The notes below the pieces were generated by a model. It did no database searches and was not told the origin of the DNA. It worked only from the letters and a program-made list of their open reading frames with translations. From contig NZ_FNAH01000012.1 in NCBI RefSeq assembly GCF_900101865.1, positions 28,793-92,792 on the forward strand: DNA of 64,000 bases, in the 5' to 3' direction. How positions within the stretch are numbered: position 1 is the stretch's first letter; each line of letters starts with the position of its first letter. The position numbers and the translations under genes are program-made. Below, one piece after another: positions 19,593 to 27,140 of the stretch. The DNA is from Paracoccus isoporae (lineage in GTDB: Bacteria > Pseudomonadota > Alphaproteobacteria > Rhodobacterales > Rhodobacteraceae).

Positions 19593-20067
19593 ATGTGGAA
19601 CTGGCTGGAAATCAATCTGGATTACATCCTCGAGCTAATCTTCGAGCACAACAAAAAAACGAAGAGCAAATCAGAGCTCGTTGGCGAAGTTCGCCGTGTC
19701 ATCCGCGCCTGTATTGGCAACCGCGCGAAAGAAAGTCTCATCGTCGATTCCATCAATCAGATAAACCTTGACGAACTGGGGGACAAGGCCGGGGTGATTG
19801 AGGCGTTTTTTGCCTTCGCACAAGCCGAGCAACGCCGGGAAGCGGAAGAACTGATAGCGGATGAAAAATTGAACTCGGATGCCGCCAAGCGCTACACCGC
19901 GACGTCGGTCAAGCGCGAATATGCGAGCGAAAACGGCACGGAGTTGAACTCGATCCTACCGAAAATGAGCCCGCTCAATCCACAATACTTGACCAAAAAA
20001 CGAGATGTGTTCCACACGCATCTCTGCGTTCGTTGAAAAGTTCAAGGGCGTTGGCGGGAAAATTTAG
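19593..20067 (+). pseudogene. hsdR: C-terminal remnant of type I restriction subunit HsdR, frameshifted
   Basis: From [16 protein letters not shown] the frame reads like the C-terminal domain of Hsd[38 protein letters not shown] and [20 protein letters not shown]. After [10 protein letters not shown] the frame fails, but the next frame continues the conserved end as [15 protein letters not shown] and stops at 20067. The piece has thus lost the motor and nuclease domains (about 900 residues) and carries a further frameshift near 20010-20020. No HsdM or HsdS is nearby. It is a deletion scar. Confidence 0.8.
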
Positions 20068-20293
20068 GCGTGTTGATGATCGATGGTCAAGAACCACTGT
20101 ATACCAAATATGGTTATCTATTCAGGTGCGTCTCGAACGTCCGGTTTCGGGTGGAGCCTTAGTCCGTTTGCGTCCGCAGCGAACTTCCGCTTTCCGCCCA
20201 AACTTTCATAGGCCAGCGAGGGAAAACACGCCGACCCTGCACCTAAGCTGGACGGGTGATCACATGGCGATCCATTATAGATAGCTGCGCGGA

Positions 20294-20701
20294 TCATATT
20301 TGCGCGGCGAATGGATTACGGATCGTGATCCTGTCAGCCACCCTGAACCCGTCCTGCATGTCCTCGGAAAGCACGGTGTCGCAGCCTGCCAGCAACCCGG
20401 CCGCGACGATCATCGCGTCATAGACAGACAGCGTGTGTTTCCGCGCCAGGGCTATGCCCAGATCATGGGTCTCATAGGTCAATGGCTCAACGGTCACAAA
20501 TTCACGGATCATGAGCAGAAATTCATCGCTCTGCGACCAGCTCATCTTGAACTTCCGCTGCGTGACATTCGCGATCTCGTTCAGCACCTGCACGCTGACC
20601 GTTCCGCCGTCACGCAATAGCCCTTCGGCAATGTCTGCCTTGGCTCGGTCGTCGGAGAGAAGATAAAGCAGGATGTTCGTGTCGAAGAACCTACCTGGCA
20701 T
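20294..20701 (-). CDS. vapC: VapC-type PIN-domain toxin
   Basis: A 135-residue PIN-domain ribonuclease toxin. The acidic metal site is visible as RFFDTNILLYLLS (D7), LNEIANV (E41) and SVYDAMIVAAGLLAGC (near D95). Family toxins cleave tRNA or rRNA until bound by the antitoxin. The start overlaps the antitoxin gene by 11 bp. This pair beside the relaxase probably stabilises the plasmid. Confidence 0.9.
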   Translation of the reverse strand: MPGRFFDTNILLYLLSDDRAKADIAEGLLRDGGTVSVQVLNEIANVTQRKFKMSWSQSDEFLLMIREFVTVEPLTYETHDLGIALARKHTLSVYDAMIVAAGLLAGCDTVLSEDMQDGFRVADRITIRNPFAAQI

Positions 20702-20921
20702 TCGCCTCGTCCCGGTCGAACCGATAGCCCTTGGGCATCAACCCGCGAAACTCGCGCAAGCGTGCCAGAATTTCTTCGGGGTCGCGGCGGCGTCGCACCT
20801 GAAAATGCCCGGCATCAGTGGCCGTGATTTCGATCTCGTCGCCCGCCTTAAGCCCGAGTTCCTGGACCATCCGCGCAGGCAGGCGGACGGCCAGAGAATT
20901 ACCCCATTTCGCGATCTGCAT
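20691..20921 (-). CDS. vapB: AbrB/MazE-fold antitoxin (VapB)
   Basis: A 76-residue protein with a swapped-hairpin AbrB domain: MQIAKWGNSLAVRLPARMVQELGLKAGDEIEI, then a toxin-binding tail. The ATG at 20921 has a GGAG site; a longer open frame to 20987 lacks support. It would bind VapC and repress the shared promoter around 20925-20990. Confidence 0.9.
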   Translation of the reverse strand: MQIAKWGNSLAVRLPARMVQELGLKAGDEIEITATDAGHFQVRRRRDPEEILARLREFRGLMPKGYRFDRDEANAR

Positions 20922-20999
20922 GATTTGGGCTCCGCCTTGAATGATACACATCGTCGATAATGTATATCTTGCCGACCGGCCGTGCAATCGGTGATGCGA

Positions 21000-22874
21000 T
21001 TACAACTCGTGACCGAGATCCTTATTGCGCGAGACGTGATGCTCGTCGGCCTCCTGCTCGGCCATCTTCTCTTTGACCTGCCGGGTCTGGGCGAGGGTCA
21101 TGCCGACTGACTGATGGGATTCGCCCGCCGCGGCCACAGCCCGCGCGATCGCCCGACGCTGACCCGCATCAGGGAAGTCAACGGCCAGGGCGTTGGTGTC
21201 ACCCGTCGCGAGCCGCGCCATGGCATTCTCGCCATAACGTTCGCGGAAGTCGAAACCGAAGCGGGCGGCATGCTCGTCATTCTGGAACTCGACCTTGCCG
21301 TGCTGGGCATGGGAATCGGCCATGGCGGACAGCGCGCGGGTCAGCTTGTCACTCGTGGCTTCCTGCTCGATCGGTACCGCGCGGGAAATCGTGCGGGCAG
21401 CCGCCGCATAGAAGGTATCGACCAGATCGGCCGCCCTGCCCCGCCCTTCCTCGGAAGACAGATCGATCTTCTTCGCGTCGGCTACAGCCAGGATATCGGC
21501 CTTGATCCATTCGCGCTCCTGCCAGGCATTTGCGGCTCCGGTCACCATCCGGGACTGGATCACGATCGGATCGAGACCTGCCTTCTCTGCGGCCGCGCCG
21601 ATCTGCGCCGTCATTTCCTTTGAGCCATCCGGCCCGATGACCTTGTGCTTGTCCTCGATGGTGATGCGATCTCCGTCCATCTGCACTTGATAGACCGGGG
21701 TGCGCGGGGCATGGTGCATCAGCTGCGCGCCGCGATCATCGCCCAGATCGCGCACGATCTCCGAGGCAATACCGTAGAGTTCCTCACGCATTTCGCGCTG
21801 CTCCTGCACGGGCAGGCGCGAAATGTCCTTCTCGCTTTCATCCAGCCAGTTCCCGAAGGCATTGGCCAGATCGCCGCGATTGCGGATGGTATCGAGGTCC
21901 ATGACGATCTCCTGATTTCGGTGATTGATGATGCCGCCCTGTTCCAGCAGGTCGGCTGCGGCCTCGATCTTCCGGGCCAGGTCCTCGTCGCTGATGAGCG
22001 TGGCCACGACCGCGAGACTGCGCAGCGTCTCGATATTGCGCTGAATGTGATCGAGGGCATCGCTGAGCGCCCTGCCCTGGCGGCGGGCCTCGACGGGCTC
22101 ACGGCCTTCACGCGCAGCCCGCTCGATCTCGGCCCGTGACGGCCCATAGGTCAGGACGCCCCGGTCCAGGCGGCTGCTCTTGTCCAGAAACATGCCCTGC
22201 CCGGCGGCGATCTCGACCAGCCGTTCCTTCATGAAATCCAGATTAAAGGCGTGGTCCTTCGCCATATAGAACCAGTCGCCATTCTCCAGGCCCCGGTTGT
22301 TCACGACGACATGGACATGCCTGTTGACCCGATCGGTGTGCAGGGCCGCAACATAGGCCCATTCCTCGCCATCCGAATGCAGACCGGACTGGAACATCTC
22401 CATGCACCATTCTTCGACCACTGGCCGGCCGCGCTCCCCGCTCACATCGAAGGGGAAGGAAACCAGCAGATGCGTGGTATGGCCGTTCTTCGGATCGCCG
22501 GTCCATTCGTCAGACCACTGATCGACGATCACCTTGCGCTGATCGCCGTTCAGCGTCCGGGCGCGCGGGTCCAGATCGGCCATGTTGCCGAACACCGCCG
22601 CTGCCTTGGAAAAGAGGTAATCCAGCTGGTTGCCAAGCTGCTTTCCGGTGTGCGTGCCGCCATTGTGGATCTTCTTCAGCACCACCGCATTCGAGCCCTG
22701 GGCGACGCGCCACAGGCCCGCCGCCCGCCCGGAAAATTTCGGCTTCGGGGTCATGAACCTGTCGAACTCGCGCGCGACCTCGGCCTGCTGGAAGGCCAGC
22801 ATACCCGCCCCGCCCTGCCAGATCGGAAACTCGATCTCGCCGATCAGCGCCTTTGCCAGTCCAACCCGGCTCAT
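21000..22874 (-). CDS. virD2: VirD2-type (MOBP-like) relaxase
   Basis: A 624-residue relaxase that would nick oriT and lead the transferred strand into the recipient. The three-histidine metal motif is HTDRVNRHVHVVVNNRG (H179, H186, H188). The N-terminal third holds the relaxase fold, with LKKIHNGGTHTGKQLGNQLDYL upstream; the remaining ~400 residues form a long helical tail typical of VirD2-like plasmid relaxases. The catalytic Tyr was not assigned with certainty (Y86 in LDYLF is a candidate). The start overlaps the mobC stop by 4 bp. Confidence 0.92.
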   Translation of the reverse strand: MSRVGLAKALIGEIEFPIWQGGAGMLAFQQAEVAREFDRFMTPKPKFSGRAAGLWRVAQGSNAVVLKKIHNGGTHTGKQLGNQLDYLFSKAAAVFGNMADLDPRARTLNGDQRKVIVDQWSDEWTGDPKNGHTTHLLVSFPFDVSGERGRPVVEEWCMEMFQSGLHSDGEEWAYVAALHTDRVNRHVHVVVNNRGLENGDWFYMAKDHAFNLDFMKERLVEIAAGQGMFLDKSSRLDRGVLTYGPSRAEIERAAREGREPVEARRQGRALSDALDHIQRNIETLRSLAVVATLISDEDLARKIEAAADLLEQGGIINHRNQEIVMDLDTIRNRGDLANAFGNWLDESEKDISRLPVQEQREMREELYGIASEIVRDLGDDRGAQLMHHAPRTPVYQVQMDGDRITIEDKHKVIGPDGSKEMTAQIGAAAEKAGLDPIVIQSRMVTGAANAWQEREWIKADILAVADAKKIDLSSEEGRGRAADLVDTFYAAAARTISRAVPIEQEATSDKLTRALSAMADSHAQHGKVEFQNDEHAARFGFDFRERYGENAMARLATGDTNALAVDFPDAGQRRAIARAVAAAGESHQSVGMTLAQTRQVKEKMAEQEADEHHVSRNKDLGHEL

Positions 22875-23416
22875 GCCTCACCCTCGATAAATGCCTTGAA
22901 GAGCCGAACGCCACGCCGGCGCTGCTCAGCAACGACCGCCTGAAGGAAGGTGCGCACCTTCGGCATGGTGAGCCGCAAATCGTCCAGGGCGTGCATCTGA
23001 CCCTTCGCCAGCTTGATCTTCCGAGTGTTGGCAGCAAAGGCGATCTGGTTGATGTTGACGCCAATCTTGTGAAGCTCGTGTTTGATTGCCTCAAGCTCCG
23101 AGGCCTGCTCGGCCGGAAATTCGAGCATCCCGACGCTGGATCGCAGCAAGGTGCGCAGCACATCGGAACGACTTTCTGTGCCAAGAACCCCTTTCAGCCT
23201 GTCCAACTGGTGCACCTCCTCGGGGGATAGCCGCACGGTAACGACACTTCCATAGGTCGTGGTCGCCTCGGATTGACGCAGTTTCAGGGCCTTTTCCTTC
23301 TTGATCGCCTCAGGCGCGGCACCAACCGCGTCAGCAACCGTGGAAACAGCCCCGCCCGCCTTCAACTGGCGGATGGCCTCTGCCTTCTGGTCTTTCGTCA
23401 GCGATTTACGCGCCAT
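22871..23416 (-). CDS. mobC: MobC-like relaxosome accessory protein
   Basis: A 181-residue protein. The middle part SVVTVRLSPEEVHQLDRLKG resembles a ribbon-helix-helix start, and ELHKIGVNINQIAFAANTRKI is the conserved MobC motif of plasmid mobilization proteins. The N-terminal 60 residues (LTKDQKAEAIRQLKAGGAV) are helical and basic. The ATG at 23416 was chosen because the longer open frame to 23716 runs through repeat-rich intergenic DNA. It probably binds the adjacent oriT and helps the relaxase. Confidence 0.88.
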   Translation of the reverse strand: MARKSLTKDQKAEAIRQLKAGGAVSTVADAVGAAPEAIKKEKALKLRQSEATTTYGSVVTVRLSPEEVHQLDRLKGVLGTESRSDVLRTLLRSSVGMLEFPAEQASELEAIKHELHKIGVNINQIAFAANTRKIKLAKGQMHALDDLRLTMPKVRTFLQAVVAEQRRRGVRLFKAFIEGEA

Positions 23417-23479
23417 CAATAGTCTCCTGACGATGGCGGTCAGACGGCTTGTATACATTCCGCATTTCCTGCCACTTTC

Positions 23480-23588
23480 CCATATGTGCCAGAGTAACCC
23501 AAGATCGCCCACCAAACAATCGGAAATCGCGGCCGTAGGCTGCGTCGATTGAGGCGATCGCAGCGGTTGCTCGGCGCGGCACATATGG
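23480..23588. repeat. 11-bp perfect inverted repeat, candidate oriT arms
   Basis: ccatatgtgcc at 23480-23490 is matched exactly in reverse complement by ggcacatatgg at 23578-23588. The 87 bp between contain further short palindromes such as around gcgatcgc. The position just upstream of mobC and relaxase fits an oriT recognition structure. Confidence 0.6.
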
Positions 23589-23794
23589 TCCGTTTGCTTA
23601 CCCCCAAGGGAGCGTCGCCATCGCGACACCGCTTCAGGCGCGCACAGAGGGCCGTCAGAGGGCCATTCAGGACCAAGCCGCAGGGGTGATAGCCAAACCC
23701 CGCCAGCAGGCCCCACGCGCCCTCTCCGTGCGACCTAGCTCCGGCACCAACAACGGATCGCGCAGTACAGCTTACGGATGTTGCTTGTTGCATT

Positions 23795-23898
23795 GCGCAT
23801 GTCGTATGTTGCAGCCACTTGTGCTTAGTGCCTGCCATTTTATATCGCATCACGTAGCGCGCATAACGTTTGTTGCACCGCGCATGTCGTTTGTAGCA
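23795..23898. repeat. Three 19-bp direct repeats upstream of virC1
   Basis: Copies at 23795-23813 (gcgcatgtcgtatgttgca), 23859-23877 (gcgcataacgtttgttgca) and 23880-23898 (gcgcatgtcgtttgtagca) differ from each other at two to four positions. The last two are separated by 2 bp, the first two by 45 bp. They are candidate binding sites for the VirC2-like or MobC-like protein, or centromere-like sites for the ParA-type VirC1. Confidence 0.75.
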
Positions 23899-24054
23899 GT
23901 TCGCAAATTGGGGCACGTATCCCGCATGAGGCATATTGCTTGACGTATTGCGTATCTAGGAGACTGTATCGCGTTTGCGGTACAGCGCTTGTCGCTTTTC
24001 GGTTATCGTGTTACGCATCAAGGACACCGCATCACGCAGAACGGATAGCGCATC

Positions 24055-24771
24055 ATGGGCACAGGCAGACGAATCATCGCAGTCATGAACAAGAAAGGTG
24101 GCTGCGGAAAATCGACGCTCGTGCGCGGTCTTGCTTCTGTGGCCATCGACCGAGGCGAGCGTGTGACGATCTTCGACACTGACAGCAACCAGGGCATCGC
24201 TGAATGGATGAACGAAGCGCGCAGCCAGGGCTATTGGCATGACCGGATCAATGTGATCGGCACATTGAGCGCCGAGAAGGTGCTTGAGGACATTCAGTCA
24301 CTATACGAAGGGCCGGACGAGAATCACCTGATCCTGATCGATACTTTCGGCGGTGGATCAGAAGCGCATGACGAAATGGCGATGACCGCGCATCTGATCG
24401 TCTCGCCCTGCCGCCTGTCATCGCAGGATGTGCGCGACACCACTTCAACCGGCATCTGGCATGAAAAACTGAAGACCCGCGTCGATGATCCCGATCATGT
24501 GCCGCCATTTCGTGTGGTCGGAAGCCATGTCGGCAAATCGATCAGCGAATCCGCGAAGACGCAGATCGCGATCATGTTCGAGACGCTGCCGACACTTGAA
24601 GATTTCGTGCTGGACCGGGCCTGCTACGAGCGCATGAACGACACCGGGCTTCTGGGCGTCATCCGTGACAAGCACCCGAACCGAAGCCTCGTGCAATCAA
24701 TCGCACCAGGCCTGACCGAAATGGGCGAATTGCTCGACCAGTTTGACACGATCATCAAGGAGAATGCGTAA
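24055..24771 (+). CDS. virC1: VirC1-like ParA-family ATPase
   Basis: A 238-residue Walker-type ATPase. The deviant Walker A is VMNKKGGCGKSTL (residues 10-22), then VTIFDTDSNQGIAEW and LILIDTFGGGSEAH. VirC1 of Agrobacterium brings the relaxosome to the cell pole and stimulates transfer together with VirC2. Assignment as VirC1, not plasmid-partition ParA, rests on the overlapping VirC2-like gene and on the relaxase/mobC neighbours. No ParB-type gene follows. Divergent from mobC. Confidence 0.82.
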   Translation: MGTGRRIIAVMNKKGGCGKSTLVRGLASVAIDRGERVTIFDTDSNQGIAEWMNEARSQGYWHDRINVIGTLSAEKVLEDIQSLYEGPDENHLILIDTFGGGSEAHDEMAMTAHLIVSPCRLSSQDVRDTTSTGIWHEKLKTRVDDPDHVPPFRVVGSHVGKSISESAKTQIAIMFETLPTLEDFVLDRACYERMNDTGLLGVIRDKHPNRSLVQSIAPGLTEMGELLDQFDTIIKENA

Positions 24772-25451
24772 TGGCCAATCTCAAGGCACGCGGGTTGGTT
24801 CTCAAGCGCGATGACCGTTTCGCGGCGCGTCTCGATGTGGCAAAGCCGGTGGATGCGCCGCAACCGCCCGAGAAGCCCGCGCCGAAACCATCCGCGAAGA
24901 AATCAGCTGAAGCAATAACCCCGAGACCGAAACCAGCCGACACCCCGCAAGATAAGCCGGCGAAGCCGCCGATTTCCGCACCGATCACGGCGTCTGAACC
25001 AGAGGCCGCGTCTCAAATTTCCGCGCCCGCGGCGGCTCGCAAAACCACTGAGGACATGAAGGCGCCGGTCGAAGCGGGCAGGGGGCCGAAAGTCAAGCTG
25101 CGCGCAACATTCCGCTGCCCGTCCGACCTGGCCGAGCGGGCAACAGCTTGGGCGGAAAAGGCCCGCTGTCCGGTAAGCGCGGTGTTTCGCAAGGCCATGG
25201 GCGAGTTACGTCCGCAACTGATAGAGAGGATCGAGGCCGGTATCGAATACAGCGAGGTGCCGAGCGATCGCATGACAGATGCCAGCCACCCCTTCGACAC
25301 ATCGATGATGATCAGCCAGGCTGCCTATGACCGGCTGGTGAAAGAGATCGATCCGGAGGCGATGACCGGGGTCGAAGCCCCAATGTCACGTTGGGTGCGG
25401 GCACAATTTCTGCCGCATTTCGACGCCTGGCTTACCAGCAAGGGCCAATAA
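24771..25451 (+). CDS. virC2: VirC2-like DNA-binding protein
   Basis: A 226-residue protein. Residues 25-95 are Pro/Ala/Lys-rich and probably disordered; the C-terminal half begins VKLRATFRCPSDLAERATAWAEKARCPVSAVFRKAM, which resembles the ribbon-helix-helix fold of VirC2, the overdrive-binding protein of Ti plasmids. The start overlaps the virC1 stop by one base (TAATG). The closing segment APMSRWVRAQFLPHFDAWL is conserved-looking. Candidate ligand: the 19-bp repeats upstream of virC1. Confidence 0.72.
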   Translation: MANLKARGLVLKRDDRFAARLDVAKPVDAPQPPEKPAPKPSAKKSAEAITPRPKPADTPQDKPAKPPISAPITASEPEAASQISAPAAARKTTEDMKAPVEAGRGPKVKLRATFRCPSDLAERATAWAEKARCPVSAVFRKAMGELRPQLIERIEAGIEYSEVPSDRMTDASHPFDTSMMISQAAYDRLVKEIDPEAMTGVEAPMSRWVRAQFLPHFDAWLTSKGQ

Positions 25452-25463
25452 CCACCCACACGT

Positions 25464-25549
25464 CCATTACCCCGATAATGTTCCACTACCTCCCTGACTG
25501 GCGCCATTTTAATACCGTCATGATAACTGCAGATTATCGTGAGTAATGG
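25464..25549. repeat. Two-block inverted repeat downstream of virC2
   Basis: ccattac-cc-cgataat at 25464-25479 is mirrored by attatcg-tga-gtaatgg at 25533-25549, and gataactgcagattatc inside is itself a palindrome. It looks like an operator pair or a cruciform element rather than a simple terminator. Confidence 0.5.
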
Positions 25550-25747
25550 CACTTCCAAGCACATGCCCAAGTGCTCCGCAGTAGGCACTCATGACGCGGA
25601 TAAGCGCTATGTCACCCTCGCTATACAGGGGTGCAATGACCGGCCCTGCAAGGAATGCCTGTCAAAAATTGAAGCCGTAAGCTCAAATCCTCAACCATAG
25701 ATGCTTGTGAGGTCCGCGCGGATGCGCGGCCCACTATGATCAGGTGA

Positions 25748-25794
25748 CGCGCCGGGGGATCGACACGGGCAAGCCCGTGCTCACCCCCGGCGCG
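25748..25794. repeat. GC-rich nested hairpin
   Basis: Outer arms cgcgccggggg (25748-25758) and cccccggcgcg (25784-25794) pair perfectly, and inner arms cacgggc and gcccgtg pair around a 2-base loop. No T-tract follows on either strand, so it is a strong structure of unknown role. Confidence 0.7.
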
Positions 25795-25982
25795 ACGATT
25801 ATTCATGTTCATGAGTTGTCCGCCAGCACCCCTGGTTCTGCCCGTCAAGGGGCAAGCGTCGCCTTCGGTGCCGTCTTCCAGGCGGGCCGTGTCCTCGCCG
25901 CAGGCGGCTGCGGGCCGCACCACCCCGCCTTGCAGACCCCTTGACTGTCAGCCCCAGGGCCGCGGGCAGGGCTTCGCCCTCC

Positions 25983-26022
25983 CGCTTCGCCCGGAAAAAC
26001 CTGTGGTTTTCCGGGCGAAGCG
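25983..26022. repeat. 16-bp perfect hairpin upstream of the 26047 gene
   Basis: cgcttcgcccggaaaa (25983-25998) pairs perfectly with ttttccgggcgaagcg (26007-26022) across an 8-base loop acctgtgg. It lies 25 bp before the next start codon, so it may be an attenuator, a transcription block or a single-strand recognition site. Confidence 0.75.
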
Positions 26023-26046
26023 AAAGGCCGCGCCCATAGCTGACGG

Positions 26047-26409
26047 ATGGACAGGATGAATAACGCAGAGCGTTTGATTAAGGTGCAGCAGCTGGTCAAG
26101 GCGATCTATGACACAGATTCAACCGATGCTGTTGTGGTAATGGGTGTGATCCTGGAGGAATGGCGTGTTGGCGCTCCGCTGGTCGCATTCGAAGATGACG
26201 AAGATGAGGCATCGTCTTGGGCGGCGCTTGCGACCTTCGAAGAGCTTCGCGCCTATTTCATCGCTGCTGGTCGGCGGTTGGCGAAATATCCGCTTGGTCA
26301 GAAGGGTACTGCACGGCTCGCCCAAAGGATGCTGGCGGAGCTGGCGCCCGAGGATCGCGTTGCGGTGCTTCTGGAGCTGAACGACATGGATACGGCGGGT
26401 CGGGCCTGA
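26047..26409 (+). CDS. Hypothetical protein, 120 aa
   Basis: An unrecognised soluble protein, mostly helical and acidic, with a segment EDDEDEASSWAALATFEELRAYFIAAGRRL and a C-terminal LAELAPEDRVAVLLELNDMD. The start could be 26047 or the next in-frame ATG at 26056; neither has a good ribosome site. It is the only plus-strand gene between virC2 and the leading-region genes. No membrane segment or signal peptide. Confidence 0.6.
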   Translation: MDRMNNAERLIKVQQLVKAIYDTDSTDAVVVMGVILEEWRVGAPLVAFEDDEDEASSWAALATFEELRAYFIAAGRRLAKYPLGQKGTARLAQRMLAELAPEDRVAVLLELNDMDTAGRA

Positions 26410-26518
26410 ACAGGGCAGGGCGGTCGGCTTTCCGCCAGAGACCGGCGTTAACCTGGCCACCCTGGCGATGCCGAAGGCGAACCGCCGCCCGCTTTCACGG
26501 ACGCCGATTTCCATGAAA

Positions 26519-26540
26519 ATGCCGCCCTTCGGGGCGGCAG
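26519..26540 (-). terminator. Hairpin terminator after the 26561 gene
   Basis: gccgccc-ttc-ggggcggc forms a GC-rich stem; on the minus strand it is followed by an attttc T-rich stretch, about 20 bp downstream of the end of the 26561-26875 gene. The plus-strand gene ending at 26409 could use it too. Confidence 0.6.
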
Positions 26541-26560
26541 GCTAATCCTTACAACAGGGA

Positions 26561-26875
26561 TTAAAGGTTGCGGGCGGTCGCGAGGGCCATCATGATCGCT
26601 GTTCGGTTGACCTGAAGATCGTTGCCTATTTCCTCGTAAGATCTGGACCAGTCAATCGACACCTGCAGAAGCGCGTCCATGACAGCAAAGGCACCCTTGC
26701 GGGTTCGGCGGTCTCCGCCGCGCCCGCCACCGATATTCATGCCCGACGCAATATGAACGATATGCCAGCGTTTATGCAGCCGATATGTTCCGAGCCCGCC
26801 TGTACAATATGCGGTGACGGTTCTGTCGCCATGGATCTTGTTTGGAATGCTGACGGATTGCTGTTCGTAGGCCAT
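26561..26875 (-). CDS. Hypothetical protein, 104 aa
   Basis: Starts MAYEQQSVSIPNKIHGDRTV; the ATG at 26875 has a CGGAG ribosome site, unlike the longer frame to 26920. It contains a glycine- and arginine-rich middle (GMNIGGGRGGDRRTRKG) and a helical C-terminal end with YEEIGNDLQVNRTAIMMALATAR, which could be a helix-turn-helix-like segment. No family recognised. Third and last gene of a minus-strand run headed by ardC. Confidence 0.6.
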   Translation of the reverse strand: MAYEQQSVSIPNKIHGDRTVTAYCTGGLGTYRLHKRWHIVHIASGMNIGGGRGGDRRTRKGAFAVMDALLQVSIDWSRSYEEIGNDLQVNRTAIMMALATARNL

Positions 26876-26950
26876 GCTTTGGCTCCGGTTTTGAATGATT
26901 GCGGGAAAGGGCCGCGCCAAAAGGCGCGGTTTCGATGGCGGCGATCCGTG

Positions 26951-27118
26951 TCAGCCGATTTCCTCCAACAGCTTTTCGCCAGTGAAGGGACTGACCTCAT
27001 AGATCAGGACCGAAAATCCGAATCTCTCAACGCGGATGCGTGCGCGGCGCTTGGCCTCGGCCAGCGTTTCGCAGCGGATTGGCAGATCGTCGGGATGGTC
27101 GCGCAATTCATAGAACAT
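26951..27118 (-). CDS. Small hypothetical protein, 55 aa
   Basis: A short charged protein starting MFYELRDHPDDLPIRCETLAEAKRRARIRVERFG. The ATG at 27118 has a GGAGG ribosome site. It follows ardC by 22 bp on the same strand, so the two are probably cotranscribed. Similar small proteins accompany ardC-like genes on alphaproteobacterial plasmids, but no function is known. Confidence 0.65.
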   Translation of the reverse strand: MFYELRDHPDDLPIRCETLAEAKRRARIRVERFGFSVLIYEVSPFTGEKLLEEIG

Positions 27119-27140
27119 GGCATTACCTCCGATGGGCCGC

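Larger units (their letters stand above)
23417..24054. other. Intergenic region between mobC and virC1, candidate oriT
   Basis: A 638-bp gene-free region between two divergent DNA-processing genes. It contains an 11-bp inverted repeat on the mobC side, three 19-bp direct repeats in the middle, and many CGCAT-type motifs up to the virC1 start. This is where oriT, an overdrive-like enhancer and the two divergent promoters would be expected. The nick site was not identified. Confidence 0.6.
25452..26046. other. Structured intergenic region without genes
   Basis: About 600 bp between virC2 and the next plus-strand gene. It holds three separate inverted-repeat structures (annotated individually) and short frames without ribosome sites. 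It may contain terminators for virC2 and regulatory or replication elements of the left edge of the leading region. Confidence 0.5.

Noticed and set aside
23740..24054. CRISPR array
   Set aside because: The three 19-bp repeats have unequal spacing (45 and 2 bp) and no cas genes are present.
24055..25451. Partition operon parA-parB
   Set aside because: The second gene is not ParB-like but has a disordered N-terminus and VirC2-like C-terminal domain, and the neighbours are relaxase and mobC; VirC1/VirC2 fits better, though a partition role is not excluded.
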